Shown here in pieces: positions 1 to 7,552 of a stretch of 16,845 nt of DNA. This stretch comes from Cardinium hertigii_C. Its GTDB lineage: Bacteria; Bacteroidota; Bacteroidia; Cytophagales; Amoebophilaceae. The DNA is taken from contig NZ_JBOZWW010000004.1 in assembly GCF_050864855.1 (NCBI RefSeq), forward strand, positions 1-16,845, written 5' to 3'. The notes under the pieces were generated by a model. It was not told where the DNA came from, ran no database searches, and saw only the letters and a list, made by a program, of their open reading frames with translations. The position numbers were made by a program, and so were the translations under genes. Each line of letters opens with the position of its first letter. Positions within the stretch are counted from its first letter, which is position 1.

Positions 1-122
1 TTATTTTATGTGCTATTGCTCATAACCTACGACTGATTACAAGAAAATTATTCTTAATACCCTCACAGTCAAATAAATTAAAACCTATATAATTAAAATT
101 CTTAATCCAAAACCAGTTATAC

Positions 123-1142
123 CTATATCTTGGGTAAGAAAAATAGAGCGCCTGATAAACCATATATATTATAAAGAAATATCCATTCAATAAATTTATT
201 CAAAAATAATATTTCAGGGCCGACTACATAAATAACAGTTGCAAGTATAAAAGCTGCACATCCATTCATATTGATAGAAGTACAAAGTGGTAGGCAAAAC
301 CTACTAACGGTGGCTTTTACACCTAAGTCTTCTTCTATTACTTTTATAGTCGCAGGTAAAGTTCCCGTTGAGGACTTAGAAAAAAAAGCAATCGATAAGG
401 CTGGAAACATAACTTGCATCATTTTCCATGGTTTTATTTTGTTCACGTATAGAAATAAAGGTAAGATAATAAGCCCTTGTATTAAGTTAGCCAGTATTAT
501 AATGGATAAATATTTAGTTAAGCCTGTTAGATGGATTCCATTACGTAACTGCATAATAGTTGATGTAGCAAAGCCAAATAAAGCTAATGGAATCATTTTC
601 ATAACCCAAAAAGTAATTTTTAGGAACATTTCATGCAACCCTTTAAAAAAACAAATCACTATATTACGCGACTTTTCGTCTGATATATATTGAATAGCTA
701 TACCCATAATAATGCTTAAAAACAGTGCACCTATTACATTATTTTCTATAAATGGACTGAATATATTGGATGGAATTAAGCTCATGAAATGGGATTGGTA
801 ATCCATTTTTGGAATACAAGGCTGTATAATATCATTTTTAGACATGTTTATATGAGAGGGCTTAATGATACAATATAAAATAGCAGTAATGGTTGCAGCT
901 ATAATGGTGGTTCCTATCGTATATAAGAGTAACCTTTTCCACATATGCTTCATTTTATGGACTTCGTTATGTTGAGAAATAGTGACAACCATAGAAAGTG
1001 TAATAACAGGCAAACTAATGAATTGAAAAATTTTGGTAAATATTTGTGTAATCAATACCGCTATTTTCTGCAAAATAAAAAAATCAAAATAAGTGGTTAT
1101 AATACTTAACACGATAACTAAAAAATATATGATTATCATCAT
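123..1142 (-). CDS. Dicarboxylate/amino acid:cation symporter (DAACS family), C-terminally truncated
   Basis: A hydrophobic membrane protein of 339 residues. Two signature motifs of the glutamate/dicarboxylate:Na+/H+ symporter family are readable: SKSSTGTLP (about residues 255-263, the serine-rich re-entrant loop HP1) and INMNG (about 290-294, the TM7 NMDG motif). Such proteins import C4-dicarboxylates or acidic amino acids driven by Na+ or H+, which would suit an endosymbiont that lives on host metabolites. Family members usually have about 100 residues after NMDG; here only 45 follow, so HP2 and TM8 are missing, and the last residues do not look like the family. The Asp of NMDG is Asn. The start is one of two adjacent ATGs; an in-frame TAA lies 18 bases upstream and no Shine-Dalgarno is visible. 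The family call is firm, but the gene is probably a recent pseudogene or a shortened transporter. Confidence 0.75.
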   Translation of the reverse strand: MMIIIYFLVIVLSIITTYFDFFILQKIAVLITQIFTKIFQFISLPVITLSMVVTISQHNEVHKMKHMWKRLLLYTIGTTIIAATITAILYCIIKPSHINMSKNDIIQPCIPKMDYQSHFMSLIPSNIFSPFIENNVIGALFLSIIMGIAIQYISDEKSRNIVICFFKGLHEMFLKITFWVMKMIPLALFGFATSTIMQLRNGIHLTGLTKYLSIIILANLIQGLIILPLFLYVNKIKPWKMMQVMFPALSIAFFSKSSTGTLPATIKVIEEDLGVKATVSRFCLPLCTSINMNGCAAFILATVIYVVGPEILFLNKFIEWIFLYNIYGLSGALFFLPKI

Positions 1143-1168
1143 AACGTCAGTCGTTTTGGATTATAGTT

Positions 1169-1440
1169 AGAGCCTGTAAATCATTTTGTATAAGTGCCAT
1201 TTTCTAGTAGAATCGTCCATCAAATTCGATAGCAAATCGATTCATAGCTGCCCCCCAATCATGTAAAGACATAGTCCACTTTTGTGATGCCTTCTGTATG
1301 GCTAAATATACCACTATAATAAGTAATTTTTGGTTCTCTTGCGTCTCTAGTGGGTTGTATATAGCCCCTCCCCTTCTTCTAAATCTTAGGTATTATTCTG
1401 CCATTAGCTTAGCGAAATTATCAAAAGTTAGATACCTGTT
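1169..1440 (-). pseudogene. Decayed 3' end of an IS256-family (mutator) transposase
   Basis: On the minus strand, codons from about 1383 to the TAG at 1204-1206 read like the conserved C-terminus of IS256-type transposases, including KWTMSLHDWGAAMNRFAIEF, which parallels the family pattern KWTMPI.xW..ALNQFAI.F. The same frame continues upstream with family-unlike sequence and an in-frame TAA near 1395. Beyond the stop, at about 1169-1198, lies a stretch with the look of an IS256-type terminal inverted repeat (AGCCTGTAAATCATTTTG). The rest of the transposase and the other end are absent. This is a dead remnant next to the start of the symporter gene. The C-terminal match is clear; the upstream limit is a guess. 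Confidence 0.68.
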
Positions 1441-1472
1441 TTTGAGATCTGATTACTTTAAATATCTCTTAT

Positions 1473-1879
1473 CTATACAATATTTTGAATATCACACTTA
1501 GATAAGCCAGTAATAGATATGATATCTTCTATAGGGTAACTTTTTGCAAGCATAGATTTAGCTATCTCTAGCTTACCTTCTTCTCTCCCTTCTTGTCTTC
1601 CTTTTTCTCTCCCTTCTTCTCTCCCTTCTTGTCTACCTTCTTGTCTAGCTTGTTTTTTCATAAAGTCTTCTACAGCCTGATTATCCATAATACGCTTGAT
1701 TTCCTTATCATAAGTCCTTAATTCTTCTTCTGACCAGTTAAAACGATTTAACGCTTCATAGGCACGTTGGATCACTAAATCTGAATCTATTATTTTTCGC
1801 ACGTCTTCTTCGCTAGTAGAGGACGCATATTTAAAAAAGTAACACCACTTCTCTATCATCGTAGAGAGCAATTCTATAG
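1473..1879 (-). pseudogene. Rpn-family PD-(D/E)XK nuclease, C-terminal piece (split gene, part 3 of 3)
   Basis: This is the C-terminal third of a recombination-promoting nuclease (Rpn, transposase_31-like) gene whose other parts are at 7160-7433 and 9737-9982. Removing the Tn3 transposon (and one copy of the CTATAG flanking duplication) joins the middle piece to this one in frame, giving ...FKIKSIELLSTMIEKWCYFF, a typical Rpn segment. The piece goes on with an acidic helical region (EEDVRKIID...EEELRTYDKEIKRIMDNQ), then a charged REG-type repeat, and ends with a short helix-turn-helix-like tail (SYPIEDIISITGLS). There is no real start codon here: the first usable start is a TTG inside the joined frame. 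Rpn proteins are DNA nucleases; recent work on E. coli homologues describes them as phage-defence toxins controlled by a small C-terminal product of the same gene. Whether this stub is expressed is unknown. Confidence 0.85.
1574..1650 (-). repeat. Short tandem repeat encoding RQEG/REEG units
   Basis: Within the Rpn C-terminal piece, imperfect 12-bp purine-rich units (minus strand) encode repeated four-residue blocks of the form RQEG, REEG, REKG. This charged linker is common in Rpn/PDDEXK-transposase proteins near the C-terminus. Repeats of this kind expand and contract easily by slippage in 12-bp steps without breaking the frame. Confidence 0.8.
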
Positions 1880-1918
1880 GGGTCGCCTTGGATATTGGAA
1901 ATTATTGTACGTTAAGGT
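1879..1918 (+). repeat. Left terminal inverted repeat of the Tn3-family transposon
   Basis: The 40 bp beginning GGGGTCGCCTTGG and ending GTACGTTAAGGT are matched by the reverse complement of 7121-7160 with one difference (G here, A there, at repeat position 7). The GGGG start and the ACGTTAAG inner end are typical of Tn3-family ends, where TnpA binds. Confidence 0.93.
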
Positions 1919-2050
1919 CTGTTTTCTGTACTAGCTTTGGGTTGTTTTTTCTTCCGAGTTATTATATCAATTGACGTGATAGACAACATTTTTCAGATAC
2001 TATTTTTCCCATTTTCCAGCAAGTTATTAAAAGTGCTTAGCATGATTTTT

Positions 2051-2151
2051 TTAATTGTTTAAAGTGTACAATCGTTGAATACGGCATACTTGCGATGCGC
2101 TGTACCCGGTAGCTTGAGCGGTTTCATGTATACTTAGTTTTTTAACATTTC
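2051..2151 (-). pseudogene. Detached C-terminal end of the Tn3 resolvase gene
   Basis: On the minus strand, directly after the IS5-like element, the sequence continues the resolvase frame: joining codons ...YYRN at the far side of the IS to VKKLSIHETAQATGYSASQ here and on to ...RLYTLNN with a TAA at 2051-2053. This is a classic resolvase helix-turn-helix DNA-binding domain. ATTTC flanks the IS on both sides (2147-2151 and 3437-3441) as the target duplication. Without this domain, the upstream piece is unlikely to bind res. The join is read directly from the sequence. Confidence 0.87.
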
Positions 2152-3436
2152 GAGACCGTTGTTATAGATAGTTATTATAATTTTTGATAAGGTTGTAGTT
2201 GTATTTTTTGTAGTTTTTATGGTTAAGGATGCATAAATTTCATTATTTATTGATTTTCAAGTTAATATTTGTATATTTTAGATATACCATCCCCCTAAAA
2301 ACCCTTTAAAATGATATTTGGAGCTCTATATAAATTATAGGCTATAGATTCCATAACATGTTGCGTATGGGTTTTATCAAGGCCTATATACCTAGCTCCT
2401 GAACTACGGAACCACCTCTTAATACTTCCAAATACTCTTTCTACTTTATAGCGCGTCTTAGATACCAATTTATTAAACCGTTTAGCAGCAGGTGATAAGG
2501 GATGATTTCTATTACCTTTCTTTTGAATAGCTGATTTTAATTTCTTGTTTTTTAGTAAAGTTTCGTTGGGCAAACCGCTATAGCCTTTATCTCCATAGAG
2601 CCTGCTTCCTGCTTTTAGAGATACTTTATCCAATAATATAGGTAAATGGGCACCATCATGACTAGATGCTTTTGTAGTCGTGACTGCCAGAACTAAACCT
2701 TCTTTACTTTCTATAAGGACATGTCGTTTATACCCATAGTAAAGATTATGACCTTTTTTGGTCCAACTAGCTTCTGGATCTACCCCTTTTTGATAACTAT
2801 GAGATACCGATATAGTACCATCCTCACGCAAATCATAGCTCTTTTTACCTTTGGGACGTCTAGGAGTAGGGGTGATAGAGGCGTCAATAACTGCACCATG
2901 CTGAACCAGAACACCATGGTTAGATAGTTGATCATTTATGATTTTTAACAATCTATCTAAAGCTTTCTTTTCTGTAAGAGCAGTCCTAAATCTGCTTAAT
3001 ACACTATGATCTGGTACGGAATTATCCATCGATATACCACAAAACCTGCTAAAAGTAATACGATCATTTACTTCCTCTTCGACTTGGTAATCGCTCAACC
3101 CATACCACTGCTCAAGCAATAGCATTTTAAACAAAAGAAGGGGACTATAAGCAGGCTTGCCTGATAAACGTAAACCTTTAGGATAATAAATACGCAGTTC
3201 TTTTTCTACTAATGACCAGTTAATCAGATTATTGATTTGATCAAAAAAGGTATGCTTGCATTTACGACGACTAGCTGATATATCTGATAAACTTAACTGA
3301 CCGCTCACTTTGATTGACATAATAATATCATAAAATTTTTATTACAAAACCTAAACAATAATTACAAGTTAAACTTTTAATAAAATTAACAATTACTTTT
3401 TTATACTAAAATCTAAAAACCTATTGCAACGGTCTC
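2152..3436 (-). mobile_element. IS5-like insertion sequence, copy 1 (inside the Tn3 resolvase gene)
   Basis: An element of 1285 bp. Its ends are imperfect inverted repeats: GAGACCGTTGTTATAG at 2152 and, on the other strand, GAGACCGTTGCAATAG reading inward from 3436 (14 of 16 match). It carries one DDE transposase gene. The flanking 5-bp duplication is ATTTC. It is the same length as, and apparently identical to, the opposite-oriented copy at 10083-11367, so one copy is recent. It split the resolvase gene and so disabled the resolution function of the host transposon. Confidence 0.93.
2295..3320 (-). CDS. IS5-family DDE transposase (copy 1)
   Basis: 341 residues, a full-length IS5-type transposase. 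An N-terminal domain (about residues 20-120; SRFCGISMDNSVPDHSVLSR is typical DUF772-like sequence) precedes an RNase H-fold catalytic domain. Acidic catalytic residues can be placed in VIDAS (about 145), YGDKGY (about 243) and the Y-R-E signature KTRYKVERVFGSIKRWF (about 290). It catalyses cut-and-paste movement of its own element. The ATG lies about 115 bp inside the IS end, behind an AT-rich leader with no Shine-Dalgarno. The protein is identical to that of the copy at 10199-11224. The frame is intact, so it may still be active. Confidence 0.93.
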   Translation of the reverse strand: MSIKVSGQLSLSDISASRRKCKHTFFDQINNLINWSLVEKELRIYYPKGLRLSGKPAYSPLLLFKMLLLEQWYGLSDYQVEEEVNDRITFSRFCGISMDNSVPDHSVLSRFRTALTEKKALDRLLKIINDQLSNHGVLVQHGAVIDASITPTPRRPKGKKSYDLREDGTISVSHSYQKGVDPEASWTKKGHNLYYGYKRHVLIESKEGLVLAVTTTKASSHDGAHLPILLDKVSLKAGSRLYGDKGYSGLPNETLLKNKKLKSAIQKKGNRNHPLSPAAKRFNKLVSKTRYKVERVFGSIKRWFRSSGARYIGLDKTHTQHVMESIAYNLYRAPNIILKGF

Positions 3437-3976
3437 ATTTCGATAGTACATCACTTTCTGGTGTCTTTCATGATCAGCTTGTTTTCCCCTATATTTACCT
3501 TGTTCGTGCGCTCTTTCGATTCCCTGTTTTTGTCGTTGTCGACGACTCAGCCAATCTTTATGGGACATTGTAGCCATGAGATCTATGAGCATATTATTGA
3601 TAGCGGCAATAACAGCACATGTTACTGGATCATTTTGTGATGGTTCTTTTTCAGATAAAGCCTGCCATGAGGTTGGTATATCTAGGCTGACAATTCTCAG
3701 TTGATGCTGTTGAATTTTCTTTTTGAGTGTTTCCCAGTCACTGTTGGTCAACCGTGTCAACCTGTCTACCTGCTCTACCAGTAAAATATCATTCTTGTGA
3801 CTGTCGATCAATAATCGTCCCAACTCTGGTCTGTCTAGTTTTATTCCACTGATATTTTCTCGGTAATAGCTCGCGATTTTATGCCCTCTTTCTTGAACAA
3901 ATTTTTCAAGCATCTCTTTTCCGCGGTCTACAAACTGATCTTCTGTTGAAGCTCTCAAATAAGCCCTGATGAACAT
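3413..3976 (-). pseudogene. tnpR: Serine resolvase of the Tn3-family transposon, interrupted by the IS5-like element
   Basis: The N-terminal catalytic domain of a serine recombinase starts at the ATG (3974-3976) with RAYLRASTEDQ, where S10 is the expected nucleophile, followed by LLVEQVDRLTR (the conserved resolvase E/DRLxR stretch). In Tn3 elements the resolvase separates cointegrates at res. The open frame appears to give 187 residues, but the last six (TVAIGF) come from the IS end; the real gene continued into the helix-turn-helix now at 2051-2151, giving about 213 residues after removal of the IS. It is divergent from tnpA with the res-like region between them, a standard Tn3 arrangement. 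As it stands it lacks its DNA-binding domain and is presumably inactive. Confidence 0.88.
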
Positions 3977-3989
3977 ATTCTCATGAATT

Positions 3990-4097
3990 TATCGTATTTA
4001 GGTTATGTCATTGAATCTATCGCATATAGGTTATATCATTGATTAGATATTGTGTTGTTTTTGTTATGTTGTTGGAGTACACCCTTATGCGATAAGG
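3990..4097. promoter_or_regulatory. Putative res site / resolvase-binding repeats between tnpR and tnpA
   Basis: The divergent intergenic region carries two copies of a 25-bp direct repeat (3990-4014 and 4018-4042; TATCGYATWTAGGTTATRTC followed by ATTGA) starting 28 bp apart. A related inverted motif, CTTATGCGATAAGG, lies at 4084-4097 (inverse of TATCGCATA). Repeated subsites here are what a Tn3 res site looks like, and they would also control both promoters. Subsite boundaries and the crossover point cannot be fixed by eye. Confidence 0.6.
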
Positions 4098-4143
4098 ATT
4101 TGAACAAAAATTAATCTACAAAATAATTATCAATGCAAACTAT

Positions 4144-7137
4144 ATGCCTAGGAGACAAATTCTTTCCAAGTCCGAAAAAGCATCATTACTAGCTTTACCT
4201 GATGATGAACTGACGCTGACCCGCATGGCTTATTTCAGCGAACAGGATTTAGCGCTTATTCATACGCACCGAAAACCAGCCAATAGATTCGGTTTTTCTG
4301 TCTTACTTTGTTACCTGAAGAATATAGGTATGATTCCGGATAAAAAATCACTACCTTCCGATTTTTTACTCAAGCATATAGCTAGCAGACTTAATTTATC
4401 AAAAGAACTTTGGCAAGATTACGCATCAGTAAGAGACACCACTCGCAGGGAACATTTAATAGAGCTATACCGCTATCTAGGACTAAAAAAATTTACAAAA
4501 CAGATTCAAAATGATTGCATCTCATATTTAACTCCACTTGCAACACGCACGGATAAAGGTATTCTGCTAGCAAAAGAATTTCTAAAGTATATCCAGCAGA
4601 ATCGCGTGATTATTCCCTCCATCGATGTACTAGAGCGAACCTGCTCATCGGCTATGGTTTGCGGCGACAAATCGGTATTCTCGACGCTGAATGTTCATCT
4701 TATTCCAGCGCATAAAGTTATTCTAGACAGCCTTCTGATTTCATCAAATAATCAGTTTTCACGTCTAGCTTGGATTCTTCAACCTCCTGGTAAAATTAAC
4801 GGAAAAAATGTATTACAGCACATTGAACGTCTGAATACGATCGTGGAGATGAACTTACCGGTAGGGATCGGACGTTTAGTTCATCAGAATCGGTTACTAA
4901 AACTTGCCCGTGAGGGCCGGAAAATGAGCAGCCGAGATTTGACTAAGTTCTCATCAAGCAGAAGACACGCTATTCTGATATGTGTCATTGAAGAAGCAAG
5001 AGCCACACTTACAGATGAGATCATTGATCTGCATGAGCGTATCTTGAACAGCATGTTCAGCCGGGCTAAAAGAACTCAGGCGGAGCGACTCCAGCAGACA
5101 GGCAAACTTATCCAGTCTAAACTGTACCAGTATATTTCTGTTGGTCAAGCCCTAACTGAAGCCCGTGAATCCGGCCAAGATCCTTGGACTGCTATCGAAC
5201 ATGTTATGCCATGGCAAGAATTTATTACAAGTCTAGAAGAAACCCGTTGTTTGATTAAAAAAAGTAATTTTGATCCTCTGCATATTATCATTGAGAAATA
5301 TAGTACGTTACGTAAATACGCTCCAAGAATGTTGTCTTCGTTGGAACTGAATGCCACGCCAGCTGCACAGTCACTAGCCGATGCTCTGACAGTAATCAGA
5401 GAGATGTATTGTAAGCAGTTAAGAAAGGTACCACCAACAGCGCCGATAGCTTTTATCCCTGCAAGCTGGAGAAAAGTTGTTATTACATCCACCGGAATAG
5501 ATCGAAAATATTATGAATTTTGCGCTCTTAACGAACTGAAAGGTGCGCTCCGTTCCGGGGATATTTGGGTAAAAGGTTCCCGCCGATATAAAAACTTTGA
5601 CGATTACCTCATTCCTGAAAATGAGTTTGATAAGTTGATTCAGAATCATCAGTTACCACTTCCTATCCCTTGTGATTACAGTGAATATATCGGCAGTCGC
5701 CTAACATTATTGAAATCACGACTTAAAGAGGTAAATAAAATGGCCCTTATAGGTTATTTACCTAATGTTGAAATATCTGATAAAAGAGTGAAGATCACGC
5801 CATTGGATAATAGTGTTCCTGCAGAGGTTTCACCGCTGACAGACCTGGTTTATAATATGTTACCTCATCCTAAAATTACAGAGATACTAGATGAAGTAAA
5901 CCGCTGGACGGCGTTTACTGACCATTTTTCTCATCTCAAAAATCAGGTCATTCGCCCTGATACTCGGCTCCTCCTAACCACTATCCTGGCTGATGGAATC
6001 AACCTAGGTCTCGGTAAAATGGCAGAGGCCTGTCCTGGAGTCACTAGATCTTCACTAGAAGGTATTCAGGCGTGGTATATACGAGATGAAACGTACTCAG
6101 CCGCTCTTGCTGAACTAGTTAATGCGCAGAGCAAACAGCCTATGGTGGTATACTGGGGTGACGGTACTACATCATCCTCAGACGGTCAGAACTTCAGAGT
6201 CGGAAGTCTTGGACGTTACGCTGGACAGGTAAACCCTAAATATGGTCAGGATCCTGGCATTCAGTTTTATACGCATATCTCTGATCAATACAGTCCATTT
6301 TATACCAGGGTTATCAGCCGGGTAAGGGATTCAACGCATGTGCTCGATGGATTGCTGTATCACGAAAGTGATCTAGAAATCAGGGAACACTATACCGATA
6401 CATTTGGTTTCACCGATCATGTCTTTGCCATGATGCACCTACTTGGTTTTGAATTCTGCCCAAGAATTCGAGATCTACATGACAAACGGCTTTTTATTCA
6501 AGGCAAAGCCCAACAATACCATGGACTTCAGTCTATTATATCTGCGAACAACCTGAATCTGAAAGATATCGAATCAAACTGGTCTGATGTGCTTCGTCTA
6601 GCCACCTCGATCAGCCAGGGGACAGTTACTGCATCCCTAATGCTCAAGAAGTTGGCCAGTTATCCAAAACAGAACGGTCTGGCAAAAGCTCTCAGAGAAA
6701 TCGGGAGAATAGAAAGAACATTATTCATGCTGAACTGGTTTCGAAATCCAGAATTGCGTCGACGTGTACAAAAAGGGCTGAATAAAGGAGAAGCCCGTAA
6801 TGCCCTTGCCCGTGCGGTATTTATGCACAGGTTGGGGGAAATAAGAGATAGGAGAATGGAGAATCAGAGCTACCGCGCTAGTGGATTAACGCTGATCACA
6901 GCTGCGATCACGCTATGGAACACCGTCTACATCGAAAGAGCTGTCGACTCTCTGAAAAAACAGGGAATCAAAATCAATGATCAATTGTTATCCCATCTAT
7001 CCCCATTAGGATGGGAGCATATCAATCTGACAGGCGATTATATCTGGCCAAGAAAGCGTAAAACAACATCAGGTAAGTTCAGATCTCTCAGATCTGCTAA
7101 CATAGAACAATACAAAAAAAACCTTAACGTACAATAA
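4144..7137 (+). CDS. tnpA: Tn3-family transposase TnpA
   Basis: 997 residues, full length for the family. The N-terminal part (about 1-170; LTRMAYFSEQDLALIHTHRK, the DUF4158 type) binds the inverted repeats. The C-terminal half is the DDE_Tnp_Tn3 catalytic domain. Visible catalytic surroundings are VVYWGDGTTSSSDGQ (first Asp, about residue 679), DGLLYHESDLEIREHYTDT (second Asp, about 750) and LNKGEARNALARAVF (Glu, about 883). It carries out replicative transposition to form cointegrates. Its stop codon lies inside the right terminal repeat, as in other compact Tn3 elements. No Shine-Dalgarno precedes the ATG. The gene is more G+C-rich than the flanking symbiont genes. The frame is intact, so transposition may still work while resolution is broken. 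Confidence 0.96.
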   Translation: MPRRQILSKSEKASLLALPDDELTLTRMAYFSEQDLALIHTHRKPANRFGFSVLLCYLKNIGMIPDKKSLPSDFLLKHIASRLNLSKELWQDYASVRDTTRREHLIELYRYLGLKKFTKQIQNDCISYLTPLATRTDKGILLAKEFLKYIQQNRVIIPSIDVLERTCSSAMVCGDKSVFSTLNVHLIPAHKVILDSLLISSNNQFSRLAWILQPPGKINGKNVLQHIERLNTIVEMNLPVGIGRLVHQNRLLKLAREGRKMSSRDLTKFSSSRRHAILICVIEEARATLTDEIIDLHERILNSMFSRAKRTQAERLQQTGKLIQSKLYQYISVGQALTEARESGQDPWTAIEHVMPWQEFITSLEETRCLIKKSNFDPLHIIIEKYSTLRKYAPRMLSSLELNATPAAQSLADALTVIREMYCKQLRKVPPTAPIAFIPASWRKVVITSTGIDRKYYEFCALNELKGALRSGDIWVKGSRRYKNFDDYLIPENEFDKLIQNHQLPLPIPCDYSEYIGSRLTLLKSRLKEVNKMALIGYLPNVEISDKRVKITPLDNSVPAEVSPLTDLVYNMLPHPKITEILDEVNRWTAFTDHFSHLKNQVIRPDTRLLLTTILADGINLGLGKMAEACPGVTRSSLEGIQAWYIRDETYSAALAELVNAQSKQPMVVYWGDGTTSSSDGQNFRVGSLGRYAGQVNPKYGQDPGIQFYTHISDQYSPFYTRVISRVRDSTHVLDGLLYHESDLEIREHYTDTFGFTDHVFAMMHLLGFEFCPRIRDLHDKRLFIQGKAQQYHGLQSIISANNLNLKDIESNWSDVLRLATSISQGTVTASLMLKKLASYPKQNGLAKALREIGRIERTLFMLNWFRNPELRRRVQKGLNKGEARNALARAVFMHRLGEIRDRRMENQSYRASGLTLITAAITLWNTVYIERAVDSLKKQGIKINDQLLSHLSPLGWEHINLTGDYIWPRKRKTTSGKFRSLRSANIEQYKKNLNVQ

Positions 7138-7160
7138 TTTCCAATATCCAAGGTGACCCC
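7121..7160 (-). repeat. Right terminal inverted repeat of the Tn3-family transposon
   Basis: Inverse of the left repeat at 1879-1918, differing at one position. It overlaps the last codons of tnpA (TAA at 7135-7137). Just outside, CTATAG (7160-7165) repeats the left flank 1874-1879. Confidence 0.93.
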
Positions 7161-7433
7161 TATAGATTTAATCTTAAATTTTGGTAACTCTATAAAGGTG
7201 AAGGAAAAATCTTTTAAATCTCTTGCATATGTTTTAGAGTCTAAAATAACATGATTAGATAAATAATCTTTTTTTTCAGGGAAAACAATATAATCCGTAA
7301 TAGCTATAAAGATCACTCCTTTGAGATCTTGGTATCTAGCACCTACTTCTTGACCTGCGTTGAGTTGCCTGCAATAAGCTTTAGAGGCATAGTACTGTGC
7401 TCTTTTTTCAAATCCTTCTTGGGGAGCTACCTG
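7160..7433 (-). pseudogene. Rpn-family PD-(D/E)XK nuclease, middle piece (split gene, part 2 of 3)
   Basis: On the minus strand from 7433 the frame reads QVAPQEGFEKRAQYYASKAY, then VIFIAITDYIVFPEKKDYLS, and ends with DFSFTFIELPKFKIKSI at the transposon junction. This is the core of an Rpn/PDDEXK-transposase protein (the EGFEKRAQYYASK helix follows the ExQ active-site motif; FIELPKF is also conserved). The first Gln is the Q of E-x-Q, whose Glu lies on the other side of the intron. A longer apparent frame (up to 7556) exists, but its first part is group II intron RNA, not protein. It joins in frame to 9737-9982 after intron removal and to 1473-1873 after transposon removal. Confidence 0.88.
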
Positions 7434-7473
7434 GTTAGGTAGGAGGGTGATATTACTATCACCCTCCCCCTTA
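7434..7473 (-). ncRNA. Group II intron domain VI (branch-point helix)
   Basis: A perfect 11-bp stem (GGAGGGTGATA, loop of 4, TATCACCCTCC; 7442-7467) followed by CTACCTAAC to the splice site. An unpaired A seven bases from the 3' end is a good candidate for the branch-point adenosine. The position immediately 3' of domain V supports the call. Confidence 0.75.
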
Positions 7474-7474
7474 G

Positions 7475-7508
7475 AAACGCAGCATGCGAATTTCCCAGCA
7501 CTACGCTT
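7475..7508 (-). ncRNA. Group II intron domain V (catalytic hairpin)
   Basis: 34 nt, the standard length. An 8-bp lower helix (AAGCGTAG paired with CTGCGTTT, including G-U pairs) contains the AGC catalytic triad, followed by a two-nucleotide bulge (TG) on the 3' side and a weaker upper helix capped by a GAAA tetraloop. The upper helix holds one mismatch and two G-U pairs. This is the most conserved element of group II introns and fixes the class of the element. Confidence 0.82.
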
Positions 7509-7552
7509 GAGCCCCTTATCTAAGTCCTTTTTTTCTTGAACCGGCTTGTCCA

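Larger units (their letters stand above)
1879..7160 (+). mobile_element. Tn3-family transposon (tnpA, res region, interrupted resolvase gene), inserted in the Rpn gene
   Basis: This unit has nearly identical 40-bp inverted ends (1879-1918 and 7121-7160), a 997-residue Tn3-type transposase, a divergently transcribed serine resolvase gene and a repeat-rich region between them. It inserted into a minus-strand Rpn gene: CTATAG is present at 1874-1879 and 7160-7165, and deleting the element plus one CTATAG copy rejoins the Rpn frame. Tn3 elements usually duplicate 5 bp; here the duplication can be read as 5 or 6 bp because the terminal G run overlaps it. No passenger gene is visible between the resolvase end and the left repeat. 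An IS5-like element (2152-3436) has inserted inside. The tnpA half is visibly richer in G+C than the flanks, which suggests recent arrival from outside. Confidence 0.92.

Noticed and set aside
271..693. 140-codon plus-strand frame
   Set aside because: It is a shadow of the symporter gene, whose own frame carries clear family motifs.
1298..1501. 67-codon plus-strand frame
   Set aside because: It is antisense to the IS256 transposase remnant and the Rpn end, with no protein-like features.
1574..1650. Short regular repeats considered as a CRISPR array
   Set aside because: They are 12-bp units with no spacers, in frame and encoding the RQEG/REEG linker of the Rpn protein.
4954..5649. Minus-strand frames of 64-115 codons within tnpA
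   Set aside because: They are opposite-strand shadows of the transposase; the plus frame is continuous and conserved in type.
7442..7467. Strong 11-bp hairpin considered as a transcription terminator
   Set aside because: It is in the exact position and form of intron domain VI, next to domain V, and has no U-tract.
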